Shown here in pieces: positions 24,733 through 34,633 of a stretch of DNA of 64,000 nt. The notes under the pieces were generated by a model. The model searched no databases, was not told the origin of the DNA, and was given only the letters and a program-made list of their open reading frames with translations. The stretch comes from Adiantum capillus-veneris. Its lineage: Eukaryota > Streptophyta > Polypodiopsida > Polypodiales > Pteridaceae. The stretch lies in NCBI GenBank assembly GCA_014529385.2, contig CM043960.1, forward strand, positions 33,335,396 through 33,399,395, in the 5' to 3' direction. Position 1 is the stretch's first letter. Each line of letters starts with the position of its first letter. A program made the translations under genes and the position numbers.

Positions 24733-26412
24733 ATGCAAGCCGCGGAGAAGGCCAAGAAGAGGTTAAATCAAAAGGAAAAACTGCAAGAACTGCCCCCGTA
24801 TCAACTGGACCTCGCGTCAGTAAAGGCAGCAAAGGCATCTTATCTTTCTAAGGAGCAGTTAGAAGAACACCACACCACGATCTTCACAGGTAGATTTAAG
24901 AGTGAAGAAGGGCATCCGGTGGAGTTGCAGCTCTTGCCCAAAGAGGTTTATGATGTCGCAGCAAAGCCAGAAACCAAAGAGGCTAACCGCAGGTTGGGAC
25001 TCAGACACTTCTATAAACAAGAGCCCTGTGGCGTAGACTTTCAGAAGGCTTACGAGCTTCTATCCACCATCAAGGAAGACGGAACTGCTCAAATCTTAGA
25101 CAACCAAGGAAACAAGGTAGAGGTTGTGATTACAAAGGAAATAGTGGAAGAGGCCCTCAGATTGCCCACTGAAGGGATGACCATGCGGGCAAGAGATAGG
25201 AAAACAGCGGGCACGTTTACAAAGGAAACAACTGCGACTACATTTGCCGATCTCATCCACAAGCAGGTGGAAGAGTCAGCCCCTCTGTACCATCAACATT
25301 TCCATTTCCTGGCGAAAAGGCCACCAAGGTACACTACACCAAATCACGCCGTGGCCACCACTTTTACACAAGTTCTGAAAACCACCAGACAACCTGTGGA
25401 CCATGCGCAATATGTGTTAACAACATTGAAGGCCACCAAGAAGGAGGGAAAGATAACCTACTTGGGCGCACCTGAAGTCTTGACCAGAATAGCCTATCAT
25501 GCCATCGGCATGGCCAACAATCTTCCGCTTGCCCCGGATTAGAACACATGGATCTTGGCAGCTCCACCCTCTCCAAGATCTACAAGATCTGGTAAGCAAT
25601 CATTTAAATCAAGTGATGAATCCGATGACAGTTCATCCGAGCAGCATAGCAGTGAAAGCTCTGACAACGAAGAAAAAAGAGCTAGGAGGGAAGAAATGAA
25701 GCGAAAAGCTGTGGCTGCTCACCAAGAGGAGCCAGCTCAAAAGCAAGCAAGATTTGAAAGAGAAAAACAAGCATATCAACGCACTAGGCAAGCGCAAGGA
25801 AAAGACCCAGAAAAGTGGGTATCTACCGGCTTGAAGGGACCTCGAACAAAACATCATTCAAGGAAAGAGGCCGAGGATCCCAAGGATCATTTAGAAAGAA
25901 TCTGCAAAGAGGAAGAGGCCTTGAAGCTGAAAGAGGTGGAAGAAGCGGCTAAGAAAGCTGAAGACGCGGCAACTCAAGAGCAAAGCCAAGCATCTCCCCG
26001 ACCCACCTCACCGCCGCCGGAACAACAGGATCAGCCAATGCCCACTCCACCATCATCACTGCCATGCCAAGAGACCACTGAAGAGGCCGAGATTGACAAG
26101 GCAACAGAGTCTGAGTCCACCCACCAAACGAAATCGAAACAGCAAACTGACCACGCAGAACAACATAAAGAAAAGGAAGCTCAACCAAAACTAGAACAGA
26201 CAGCCGAGGAAACTCACAAGCCGGCAGATAAACTGATAAAGAGACAGATAAAGAAAAGGAGCAAACCACTATACATGAGGAGAAAACCGACATTGAGAAG
26301 GCAGGGAGGCCTACAATTGAAGAAATTGTAAGGGTTGAGACCACACAGCTTGTCTTCACTCAGCCAGAAACTGTCGAGGTTTCAAAACCTCAGGATGGCA
26401 AAGGAGAAGCAA
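24733..26412 (+). pseudogene. 3' ORF of the giant element, N-terminal part
   Basis: A 269-residue frame (24,733-25,542) begins MQAAEKAKKRLNQKEKLQ and contains KEIVEEALRLPTEGM, a pattern seen in gag/coat-like or plant-mobile-domain-like proteins of plant elements; I cannot name the family. A stop at 25,540 and a frame change lead to 25,555-26,331, which is rich in Lys, Glu, Gln and Ser/Thr/Pro and probably disordered or coiled coil. A further frameshift near 26,240 moves the coding frame to the one entering the nested transposon. The continuation is at 36,322. The position 3' of pol matches the extra ORFs of Athila/Tat-type elements, which is inference. Confidence 0.6.
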
Positions 26413-26415
26413 CCA
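26413..26415. repeat. 3-bp target duplication of the nested DNA transposon (left, CCA)
   Basis: Pairs with CCT at 36,319-36,321, one substitution apart. Removing the transposon and one copy rejoins the interrupted ORF in frame (ACC TCT ATA GAA), which supports this exact boundary. Confidence 0.7.
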
Positions 26416-26484
26416 CATTAGGGGAATTTTGAGGTCACTTTTGTGCCCTGTAAGAATATGTAGAGAGAGAATATATACTTTATT
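26416..26484 (+). repeat. Left terminal inverted repeat of the DNA transposon
   Basis: CATTAGGGGAATTTTGAGGT and the next bases (CACTTTTGTGCC, then TGTAGAGAGAGA) match the reverse complement of the right end, with a few substitutions and a small internal difference. The TIR is about 60 bases, imperfect after the first 22. Confidence 0.9.
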
Positions 26485-26743
26485 TTAAAAATAGTGAAAT
26501 GTTTGTAAAAAGGTGAGTTTGCGTCCTTTTTACCTCCACCGAAACATGTCATTGTCAAATCTTTCTAGGATCTTTCGTATTCTAAAAAATACTCCCTCCA
26601 AAACTAACGAAAACGTCAGTTCTAGCGCAAAATTCAAAATTTCCAAAAGCTGAAACAAACCTTTTCTGTGTCGTCTTCTTCCTCATATCTGCACAGCTTT
26701 TTCCTATAGTACTATCTCTAACAAATACTGTTAACAGACTTCC

Positions 26744-29501
26744 ATGAGGAAGAGAAGAAGCTTATACCATCTACACATTGAGCTAAATGAAGAATATTGT
26801 CCAGTGCGCAAGAGAAACAAATGTGCAGAGGTGTCCTCGTCCATATTTGAAGCAATGCGGCAAGATCAAAAAAATCACATTGATCTCTGGACTGATGGAA
26901 GATTGTATCCAGTGGACCCAATGACAAAGAGCACACCCCCATTCTCAAATTGTTTATCTTTGATAAAATTTGTGGGTGATGGTCAAAGAGGGTTGCTGGG
27001 TTATACACAGAGTCTTCCGGCAGAGAGAGATATTCTTAAGTTAGAAGATCATTTGACCAAACAAATGATAAATACTCTTAAACAACAACTTGAGGAATGT
27101 AAAGAGAGCAACGAAAAGCTACAAACTCAGCTCAAACAAGCTAGAAGCAAGAATACAATGTTAGGAAATAGACAAAGAGAAAAGAAGTTAAAGAACATTG
27201 AAGCCTTGAGACGTGGTGGAGGAGGTTGCAACAGGAGAATCAAAGCAGCAAGGTATTGTTATTTTATATGATTCTGCTTATGTTAGGTTGTTAATCTTTT
27301 TGTTAGGTTGTTATGCTTATTTTATATGATTCTGCTTATGTTATGTTGTTAATCTTTTTGTTAAGTTGTATTGTGATTCTGCTCCACATTATTATGCTTA
27401 TGTTATTGTTATTATGCTATTGTTCTTTATTAAATGATTAATATTCAGTTAACTTTAATTTAGTTTGTTTATTTTGTTGGTGTCATTTGGACAATAATCA
27501 GTTAATTTTGTACCTTTTGATTTAGGAATTTGCTACAACCAAACTCTGCATCAAACATGGAAATGGCAGCTAAACATTATTGTGATGTTTTACCTCTCAA
27601 GGTTGCCAAAAATATTTTCACAGAGAAGAAGTTTAAAAAGGCAAAGGAGCAGTGCATTGAGGGATTTTTGCAGAGCTCTTGCTTGGACAAGGAGGATGTG
27701 CAATATACTATGGATAAGGTAGGCATTAGCAGAGATGGTTATAGCAAGCTGTTCAGAAATATGAAGTCAAGGTTAAAGCAATGTAAGGTCAGGTCCTCTT
27801 TGCTTCCAAAGCCATCCATTGTGCAACAGGCAAGGAAAAAGATCAATGAGAGGATAATGGAGATGTTGGGTGAGCCTCACCACATTCATGGTACCTATCA
27901 TGGTAAAAAGAGGGATCTTCAATTTGACGAGTTCAATAATATTTTCCTTGACTTGAAGACACTTCAGAAGGAAATGATCAGATTCTATGAGCTGGAGCAT
28001 ACAGAAGCAAATGGTGTTGTCAGTTTTGTGATAAAGCTTGATGAATGTGAGATTGTTAAGAACAGAAAAATTGAGAGGATTTCCATAACTTTAATGAACA
28101 GAGCATTGAAACCGAAGGATACCAAGTACTTCAGCGTGCAATCGGAGAAGAATGTCTGGTGGCTAGGTGCTTTTGAAGTAGAGAGTGAAGACTTTGATGT
28201 TCTGGATTGGGTTTTCCATCAAACAACAATACCCGAAGTCATTAATGCACAAGAATTAGGGGAAGAGCTTGAAGTTGAAGGGTTTGGAAGTTACATGGTG
28301 GAATGGCACATGGGAGGAGACCTTAAAACCCTTAAATGTATGTACAATGTCTCCAAAGGAGCTATGGCAAAGAGCCCTTGTCTGTATTGTATGGCATCAG
28401 CAAAAGAATGTAATCCTGCAAATTGGAACAAAGCACCCAATAGGCATACTCAAGATCCAAACTTCAAAGCAGTTTTAAATATTCCACTTGCTAATGTCCA
28501 CATATGCACTCTGCATGCTCTTTGCAGAATTGTGGAGAAAATTGTACATCTCTATGTGGGGTTTGCCTGGAAATTACAGCCAAAAGCAGCTAGAGATGCT
28601 GCAATCAAATGTATTGAAACAGTTTTATCAAAAATTGGCCTTCACAGTGGTAAGGTTAAGATTGAAACAGACCTGAAGAGGTCTTCAAATGGAAACAATG
28701 TGCCTAGAAAGGTATCTGTTGGTGGTGTGAAGGCCAGAGCTTTCCTAGGGTTTCATGGCAAACTAGGAAAGGTAAATGCCAAGAAGGGTTCATCCAATGT
28801 GAAGTATAACCAGTGGAAAGCTCTCCACAATGCCATCAAAGATCATGGTCTTGAAGGTACATCAAGAAACAAAAAGGCAGAGGTATGGGAATCACTAGAC
28901 AAAGTATTTTCCTACTGTGATAAGACATCCTGGGGAAAAAATGATATGCCAAATTTCAAGAAAGTGCTCAATAACTTCAGAAGTGCAATGAAAGATGCTT
29001 GGGATCAGGAATTCACACATTACATGGTAAGTTTTTTATTCCTTTTTAATATGTACATACTTTTAGTTTGGAAGCATATGATTAATCTCATACTTACTAA
29101 TTATTGACACACTTTTACTTTGCCAGCATATAATTTACAATCACACTCCCTGGTTTGTAAAGAGATGGGGCTCCCTGTCCATATGGTCTACACAAGGCAT
29201 GGAGAAATCCCATTATCAAGCAAGAACCAAGTTTTTCAAGCATACAAGACATGGAGGAGGTGCAGTGAAGGCAAACAGCTTGCTTGAGGTTTTCCAATGG
29301 TTCTATAGACAAATATGGCATAGAACCAGATCAAAAATGACAAAGAAAGCACTACTGAACTCAGATTTAGCAAATGCCTTACACAGGAACAAGCAGAAAA
29401 GACAAAATTCATATAATAGTTCATCTGCAAATGAAAAATTCTTACAATGGCTAGCTACAAGAGAGAGACAAGGTAGAAAGTGGGCCAAAGTACAGGTATG
29501 A
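26744..29501 (+). CDS. DDE-type transposase, three exons, 794 aa
   Basis: Exons 26,744-27,252, 27,526-29,026 and 29,127-29,501. Both introns are GT-AG and all junctions join in phase, giving 794 residues. Residues 1-170 have a coiled coil (about 112-165) and a basic patch. The probable catalytic core follows: D342 in VIKLDECEI, D435 in MGGDLKTL, a CLYC pair at 455-458, HICTLH at 495-500, and E696 in TQGMEKSHY followed by RTKFF and TRHGGG. The D-x2-L after the second Asp and the C-x2-C/H insert resemble the C2H feature of Mutator/CMC/hAT-like DDE enzymes. It is not the plant TNP2 type seen at 48-50 kb. It should cut and join the element ends. Intron 1 contains a ~67-bp tandem duplication. Start chosen as the first ATG in frame. 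Confidence 0.85.
27253..27525 (+). other. Transposase intron 1 with tandem duplication
   Basis: GT at 27,253 and AG at 27,524-27,525, T-rich. The phrase ATTCTGCTTATGTTA with TTGTTAATCTTTTTGTTA is present twice at about 27,270-27,365. The split codon AG|G is restored by splicing. Confidence 0.75.
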
Positions 29502-29507
29502 GCAAAG

Positions 29508-31001
29508 TCAGTCTTTTGATGAAGGTACATCAACTTCACCCCTAAACTTCAGAAACTTCTGCTTATTGTAGCCTATCATTTGTCTCTTGAGGTCCCCAGA
29601 GTGGGCAAGCACATAGGATGCCATTGTTGCAAAATAACCAGCTCTAGAACCAGTAAGGCCAGGGAAGAATCCAAAAATTCTGATGGCTTCCTCCTTTTCC
29701 ACCAATATTAACTTCTCTAACCCTGGAGGAAGCTGATATGAACCAACAACCTTTGTAAGTGCTTTAATTGCAAGCATTGGCAGCAATGGTTCTCTTGTAA
29801 ACTTGTTATGGAATATAATGACAGTCTCTTTGTTGAGCTTCCCAATAAAGTGTCCCAAGCTCTGGTTCCTTCCTAAATTTAAGGGTCTGGAACCCTTCCC
29901 CCTGCCAAGGAATTTGTCTGTGTCCAGTATTTCAATCTGCAAAAATATGTCTTGGTTAATTGTTCAGCACATTAATAAGACAGGGCAAAATGGTCATTAA
30001 CATACCTTAGGAGACTCATCCTCCTAAAACAAGGCAGGTTCCCATATATCAATGGATCTAGTTGGCCTTACTTCATAATCTCTGGTCTTTTCCTCTCCCA
30101 TATGCTCTATTTTAAGCCTTTTCTGGATCTCATTGAACTCCTCTTCAGAAGGTACACCCTGTTGCTCATATCTCAGAACAATGTCCTGCACATGCTTTCC
30201 AACACTTGAGCTGTCAATAAAATTTTCTGCCTCTGTGTCCAAGACTGCTAAGGGGCAAGGTGAGTAATCAATAAATCCTATGTCATTAGATCCCCACTCA
30301 GCCAAAACTGCCAAAGCATAATCTTCCCTTAGATCAAAAAGATGTTGAATGTCATTCAGCAAAACATATTCCTTTTTGTTAACTTTGTATGTGGGAAATG
30401 TTGCTGTGCAATGCAAAGGATCAACATCTTCATCCTCAATGTCAACATTCTCCACTTTAGTGATGTTTTCTGCTTTAAATTTTGCAATGTCCAGCATCTC
30501 AGTGCTTTGTAGCTTCTCTTCCTCTTCATGGAACTCCATCTCTATCTCCTCTTTCTCCTGGTCCTCCTCAGCCTGGGAAATCTGCTTTGGAATCTCTTTG
30601 CCCTCTGGTGTTGGGAGTACACTGAAGAAAATGATAAGTCCAAGGTCATAATCTACCAACTGGCAATGCATATTACCATGAAATTTGCAAGGCTTTATGA
30701 TCTTTTGCCAGTCTGGATGAAGGCTTGACCACTTCTTTGCAATACCTGTCCTTGACAAGCTACCTGCTTTGCATATATCAACAAAATCAACAAGATTGTC
30801 AAGCCTGTGATCTCTGATCAATTCTGTATATATCTCTTTCAAGTCACTAATTTGTGTAGAGAAGCCATCCACAAGTGCTTGAAGATCAAAGGCAGCATTA
30901 AAAATCTGTTTGACACTTTGAAATCTTGTAAGTTCATTAACTTTGTAAAGAAAAGACATCAGACTATCATCAGCGGTCTCTTGTATATCCTCTGTATCCA
31001 T
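29508..31001 (-). CDS. Transposon gene 2, unrecognised protein, about 474 aa, one in-frame stop or alternative splice
   Basis: Starts at ATG 31,001 (MDTEDIQETADDSL). The main exon runs to 30,006 and exon 2 from 29,936 to 29,508. The strong donor AAG|GTATGT at 30,006/30,005 and acceptor TTTTTGCAG at 29,937 join in phase, but a TAG at 30,026-30,024 lies just before that donor. A second donor GAA|GTAAGG at 30,072/30,071 also joins in phase and would skip the stop. The protein is helical at the N-terminus, acidic around residues 150-215, and lacks motifs I know. Its stop codon is only six bases from the stop of the convergent transposase gene. It is divergent from the histone fusion gene across a hairpin array, so co-regulation is likely. 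It may be a transposase cofactor; function is not assigned. Confidence 0.65.
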
Positions 31002-31248
31002 TATGACAATCCACAAATGCTCAGCTGAAAAAGAGAAAAGAGAAGTCTATCCAAACATTAACCACCCTTCTTTATATCAAGTCTACAAACAAATTAAAAG
31101 CATAAAATTGTCAAGCAAATTAAGCGCACAAATTAAGCGCAAGCAAAAAAGAATTACATAAAATTGTGACATGCTATGTTTGTCACTTGCTATGCGAACT
31201 TTGAGAAGTTAAGAGAAACTCGTCACTCACTAACTACGCGCACAGAGT

Positions 31249-31965
31249 GACACTTGGTACGCGATTTCCTTTTGCTAGGAAGAGGTTGACGTCCACCAAA
31301 ATCGCGCACGGGTGTCGCGGTGTGTCGCTTGGAGGGTTGGAGGCTTAAATTCGAAGCCTTGTGAATGACAATAAGCGAATAAACGGGTTGGGTAGGTTCC
31401 TTTTATGGCCAAAAACGCCGCCTCGGGGGGTGTGCAAATTGGTTGCCGCCTCGAAGTTTGGTCCAACGGCTAGTTTTTATGCGCCTAGGGACTTGCGCCA
31501 TGCACCCTATATAAACCTCCTCACAGCCCAAACTAAGCGCATTTTGAAGGAGGTTTTGAAGGAGGTCCACAACCCAAAACTTCGAGCACTTTGACCGTCA
31601 CACCGTGCGCGATATTCGTAAGTGAGAAGACTTTGCCTCCTTTGTCATTTCGCGTACCGAGTTTCAAAGCAATGTGTTCCACTATGTCCACATATGTGAT
31701 CATGTTTACGATGTGTACCACAATGTGTGCCATTATTTTCACCATGCATACAATATGTGTCTCAAGATGTTTAAGAGGTTTTCACCGCTTGGGACTCCCG
31801 TTACCCCGTGCGCAAATTTGGTAAGTGGGAGGACTGTGCTCCCTTCGCAATTTCGCGTACGAAGTGTCACCGTATCTGTGTAATGCTCCGTCACCCCGTG
31901 CGCGATCACCGTTAGTGTGAGGACATTGGTCCCTTTGTGATTTCGCGTACGGGGTGTCACCGCAA
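31249..31965. repeat. Hairpin array between divergent transposon genes
   Basis: Four related ~65-75-bp units at about 31,249-31,322 (opposite orientation), 31,597-31,663, 31,799-31,872 and 31,889-31,965. Each has arms like CACCCCGTGCGCGAT and TTTCGCGTACGGGGTG, able to pair over about 13 bases around a 25-40-base loop. They are much richer in CG than the rest of the transposon. They lie between the starts of gene 2 and the H3-Ulp1 gene. They could be transposase or histone-complex binding sites, or a bidirectional promoter element; this is inference. Confidence 0.8.
31506..31516 (+). promoter_or_regulatory. TATA-like element upstream of the H3-Ulp1 gene
   Basis: CCTATATAAAC within the divergent intergenic region, some 550 bases before the ATG at 32,067. 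A long 5' UTR or a leader intron would be needed, so this is a candidate only. Confidence 0.4.
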
Positions 31966-32066
31966 TGTGTTCCACTATGTACGGAAATGTGTGCCACTAA
32001 ATATACATCGTTTACTTTTTTTTACTAATGTTTGTTGTGTAACAATCATTCCTATCACTTTTGAAG

Positions 32067-34184
32067 ATGGCAAGGACCAAGAAGACTGCAAGGAAGGTTG
32101 ATAAGCCGGTTGATAAGCCTCTATCCAAAGATGAAGAAGAAGCTCAGCCTAGCAAAGCTTTAGCTGGAACTTCAAAACCAAAGGAGAGCACATCTCAGAG
32201 GAAGGACCCTAAACCAAGCACACCTGACCCTCAACCAAGCAAAAGAAAGACTACACATCAGAGGAAAGCTTTCAAGCCAGTGCAGCTTAAGCCTCTCCTT
32301 ACAAAGAGAAAGTTCAAGCAGGGGGTCAAATGTCTAAGAGAGATAAGGAAGGCCATAAAGGCCATCAATCTTGCAATTCCCAAACTGCCCTTCCAAAGAA
32401 TATGCAGACAAGCTGCAAAGGAGTACAAGATTGACATGAGGTGGACTAGAACTGCATTGGCATGTATCCATGAGGCTTCTGAGGACTTTATGATTGAGCT
32501 TTTCCAAGATGCCTATATCTGTGCAGCTCATGCCCATAGGGTTACTTTGATGGACAAAGACATGATCACCCTCAGGAGGCTGAGATACAGGTTTTCAAGA
32601 ATGTTGGAGCCTGTCCCTATGCATGATATTAAGGCCTTTAATATTCTCAACATTCCTCCATGGAGGAAGCCCAAGGAGCCTGAAGTAGGAGTAGTTGATA
32701 TTACTGAAGAAGAGGAAAAGGAAAGGAAAAAGAGAGCAAAGGAAGACAAGGAAATTGCAGAGAGAAAGGAGCTTGACCTGTTGGAACCTCAACTAGTGCC
32801 CCTCTTGAGGAGTGTCAATCCTACTGGTTTTGTTGTCGCTCTATTCAGTGAGGAGGATCCTAGGGAGGATTACAATTCACTTGACTCTGAGACCTTGGAA
32901 ATTCTCAAGGACTGGACCAAGGAGATCAATTCTCCACTCCTTATCACATGCCTCAGGTTGTTTTTGTTTTCCTATGTATTTTTGTTTATAGCAAGAACTC
33001 TTTATATAACAATATCTTGTACCAGGTTAATGATGCATACATATGAGCCAGACCTTCAAAAAAAGGTGGAATTTTTAGACCCTTCTATCTCCCACTTTCT
33101 CAGGACAGAGACAAATATTAGAGAGCTCACAAAGTGGTTGATTCATGTGGACTTGGAAATCTGTGAAATTTTCTTGATTCCTTATCATGAGAGGTAAGTT
33201 TCCTACCTACACCTTGTGAAGAGAATCTACTAATTCATGTTAGAAGGCTAACTGAGGCTTGTTTTTATAGCTCACATTGGAGTTTAATTGCAATTGATAT
33301 TGTGAAAAGAAAATGCTACTTTGTCAATTCTCTTGCTGGAGTACATGGTCAAGCAAAATTGTAAGTATAGTAGCAGACACATTTTGTAAACCTCAAGCAC
33401 ATACTTTTAATAAAGAATTTTGGACAGTGTTGCTACAAGATTTATAGAGACACTGGAGAATTTTCCACCCATGCCAAAGATGCTGACTGAAATCCAATTT
33501 TCAGTTGTGAAGGTTGGAATTCTTTATGCTTTGTTCACTTCAATGGATTATCCTCAAATATTTTTTCCCATAAATACATGTAATGAGTTGCAGGTTCCAA
33601 TCCAGCCTGAAAGCCATTCATGTGGATGGAGGGTAGTGACAAATGCCAAGCTCCTCTTGGACTTCATATACTGCAATGACAATCAGAATATAGAAGTATA
33701 GCATATTTCATATTTGCTAGCTGTATTTTTTCTCATTTTATTGTTCCTAAAACTTGCTTTCTATTGCGTTGTATAGATCAACAGAGAGTGCTATAGTGAG
33801 AACCATGTATGGTTGACAAGAGCAAAGATTATCAAGTATATGATGGAAGCAAATGGACGACTGCAAGAGGTATTTAAAGATGATGATGCTGAAGAGCTAG
33901 AAAAGGCAAAGGGGAAAGCAAAACTAGAAAAGGCAAAGGGGAAAGAAAAACTAGAAGAGGCAAAGGGGAAAGCAAAGCTAGAAAAGGCAAAGGGAAGTGA
34001 AGAGGAAGAAGAGAGTGGTGAGCAGGAAAAGGCAAGTGAAGAGATGGATGATAAGAGAAAGAGGAAGCAGCCCTCAAGCCCTCCTGCCAAAGAGCCCACA
34101 AGAAAATCTCCCAGGACAAAAGAGCCCACTGCAAAAGCACCAACCCCTAGGGACAGGAAAACTCCTGGCAGAAAACTATTCTAG
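32067..34184 (+). CDS. Histone H3-like / Ulp1 (C48) protease fusion with H1-like tail, 580 aa
   Basis: Six exons: 32,067-32,956, 33,026-33,193, 33,271-33,360, 33,428-33,512, 33,594-33,695 and 33,777-34,184. All introns are GT-AG and in phase. The start at 32,067 gives MARTKKTARK, the H3 tail start with Q5 changed to K, keeping R2, K4, R8 and K9. After a lengthened basic tail, residues 88-174 align without gaps to H3 from before alpha-N to alpha-3 (LREIR, KLPFQR, LFQDAYICAAHAHRVTLMDKD); I count about 39 identities in 86 by eye. An acidic/basic linker follows. A Ulp1-type protease then shows H355 (SSHWSLIAIDI), N372 where Asp is usual (CYFVNSL), Q415 and C421 (VPIQPESHSCGW). The last ~110 residues hold KAKGKAKLE repeats and a Lys/Pro-rich histone H1-like end. 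It probably enters nucleosomes and removes SUMO or processes proteins; this is inference. Confidence 0.9.
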
Positions 34185-34185
34185 C

Positions 34186-34385
34186 TTTTTGTAGCCCACT
34201 TGTATCAAGCTTCCCACTTGTATCCAATTGTCTATTCTATAGCCCTTTGTATCAAGCTTGTATCAAGCTTTTTGCAGCCCACTTGTATCAAGCTTCCCAC
34301 TTGTATCCAATTGTCTATTCTATAGCCCACTTGTATCCAATTGTCTATTCTATAGCCCACTTGTATCCAATTGTCTATGTAATTG
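34186..34385. repeat. ~30-bp tandem repeats after the H3-Ulp1 stop
   Basis: CCCACTTGTATCCAATTGTC followed by TATTCTATAG recurs four times between 34,213 and 34,380, mixed with CTTGTATCAAGCTT variants. It lies in the 3' UTR region of the fusion gene, noncoding. Confidence 0.85.
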
Positions 34386-34530
34386 CAAATATTTGAAATT
34401 GAATACATTTTGATCACCTTGTTTTAAGACTCTGTTACAAAATCAAATCATTGAAGTAAAATCATTGATGTTTGGAAAAGTTGCATTTCAATAACAAAAT
34501 AAAGATCCTTTTAGATCTTTATTTCAATAA

Positions 34531-34620
34531 GATCCTTGCAGGTCATGTGATACAAAACAAGATCCTTGCAGGTCATGTGATACAAAATAAGATCCTTGCA
34601 GGTCATGTGTTACAAAATTG
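34531..34620. repeat. Three exact-length 30-bp tandem repeats
   Basis: GATCCTTGCAGGTCATGTGA plus TACAAAAYAA starts at 34,531, 34,561 and 34,591 with 2-4 substitutions. It is located just beyond the stop codon of the minus-strand BAH-like gene, so in its 3' UTR. It may carry RNA processing or end-formation signals for the convergent pair. Confidence 0.9.
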
Positions 34621-34633
34621 CCTTAAAGGACGT

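Noticed and set aside
31361-31883. Plus-strand Cys/Met-rich frames between genes 2 and 3
   Set aside because: They run across the hairpin array, overlap frames on both strands and have no motifs.
32067-32600. CENH3 (centromeric H3) identity for the histone domain
   Set aside because: Loop 1 has canonical H3 length and the tail starts like ordinary H3, so CENH3 is not supported.
33791-34143. Minus-strand Ser/Phe/Leu-rich frames
   Set aside because: Antisense shadow of the lysine-rich tail of the H3-Ulp1 gene.
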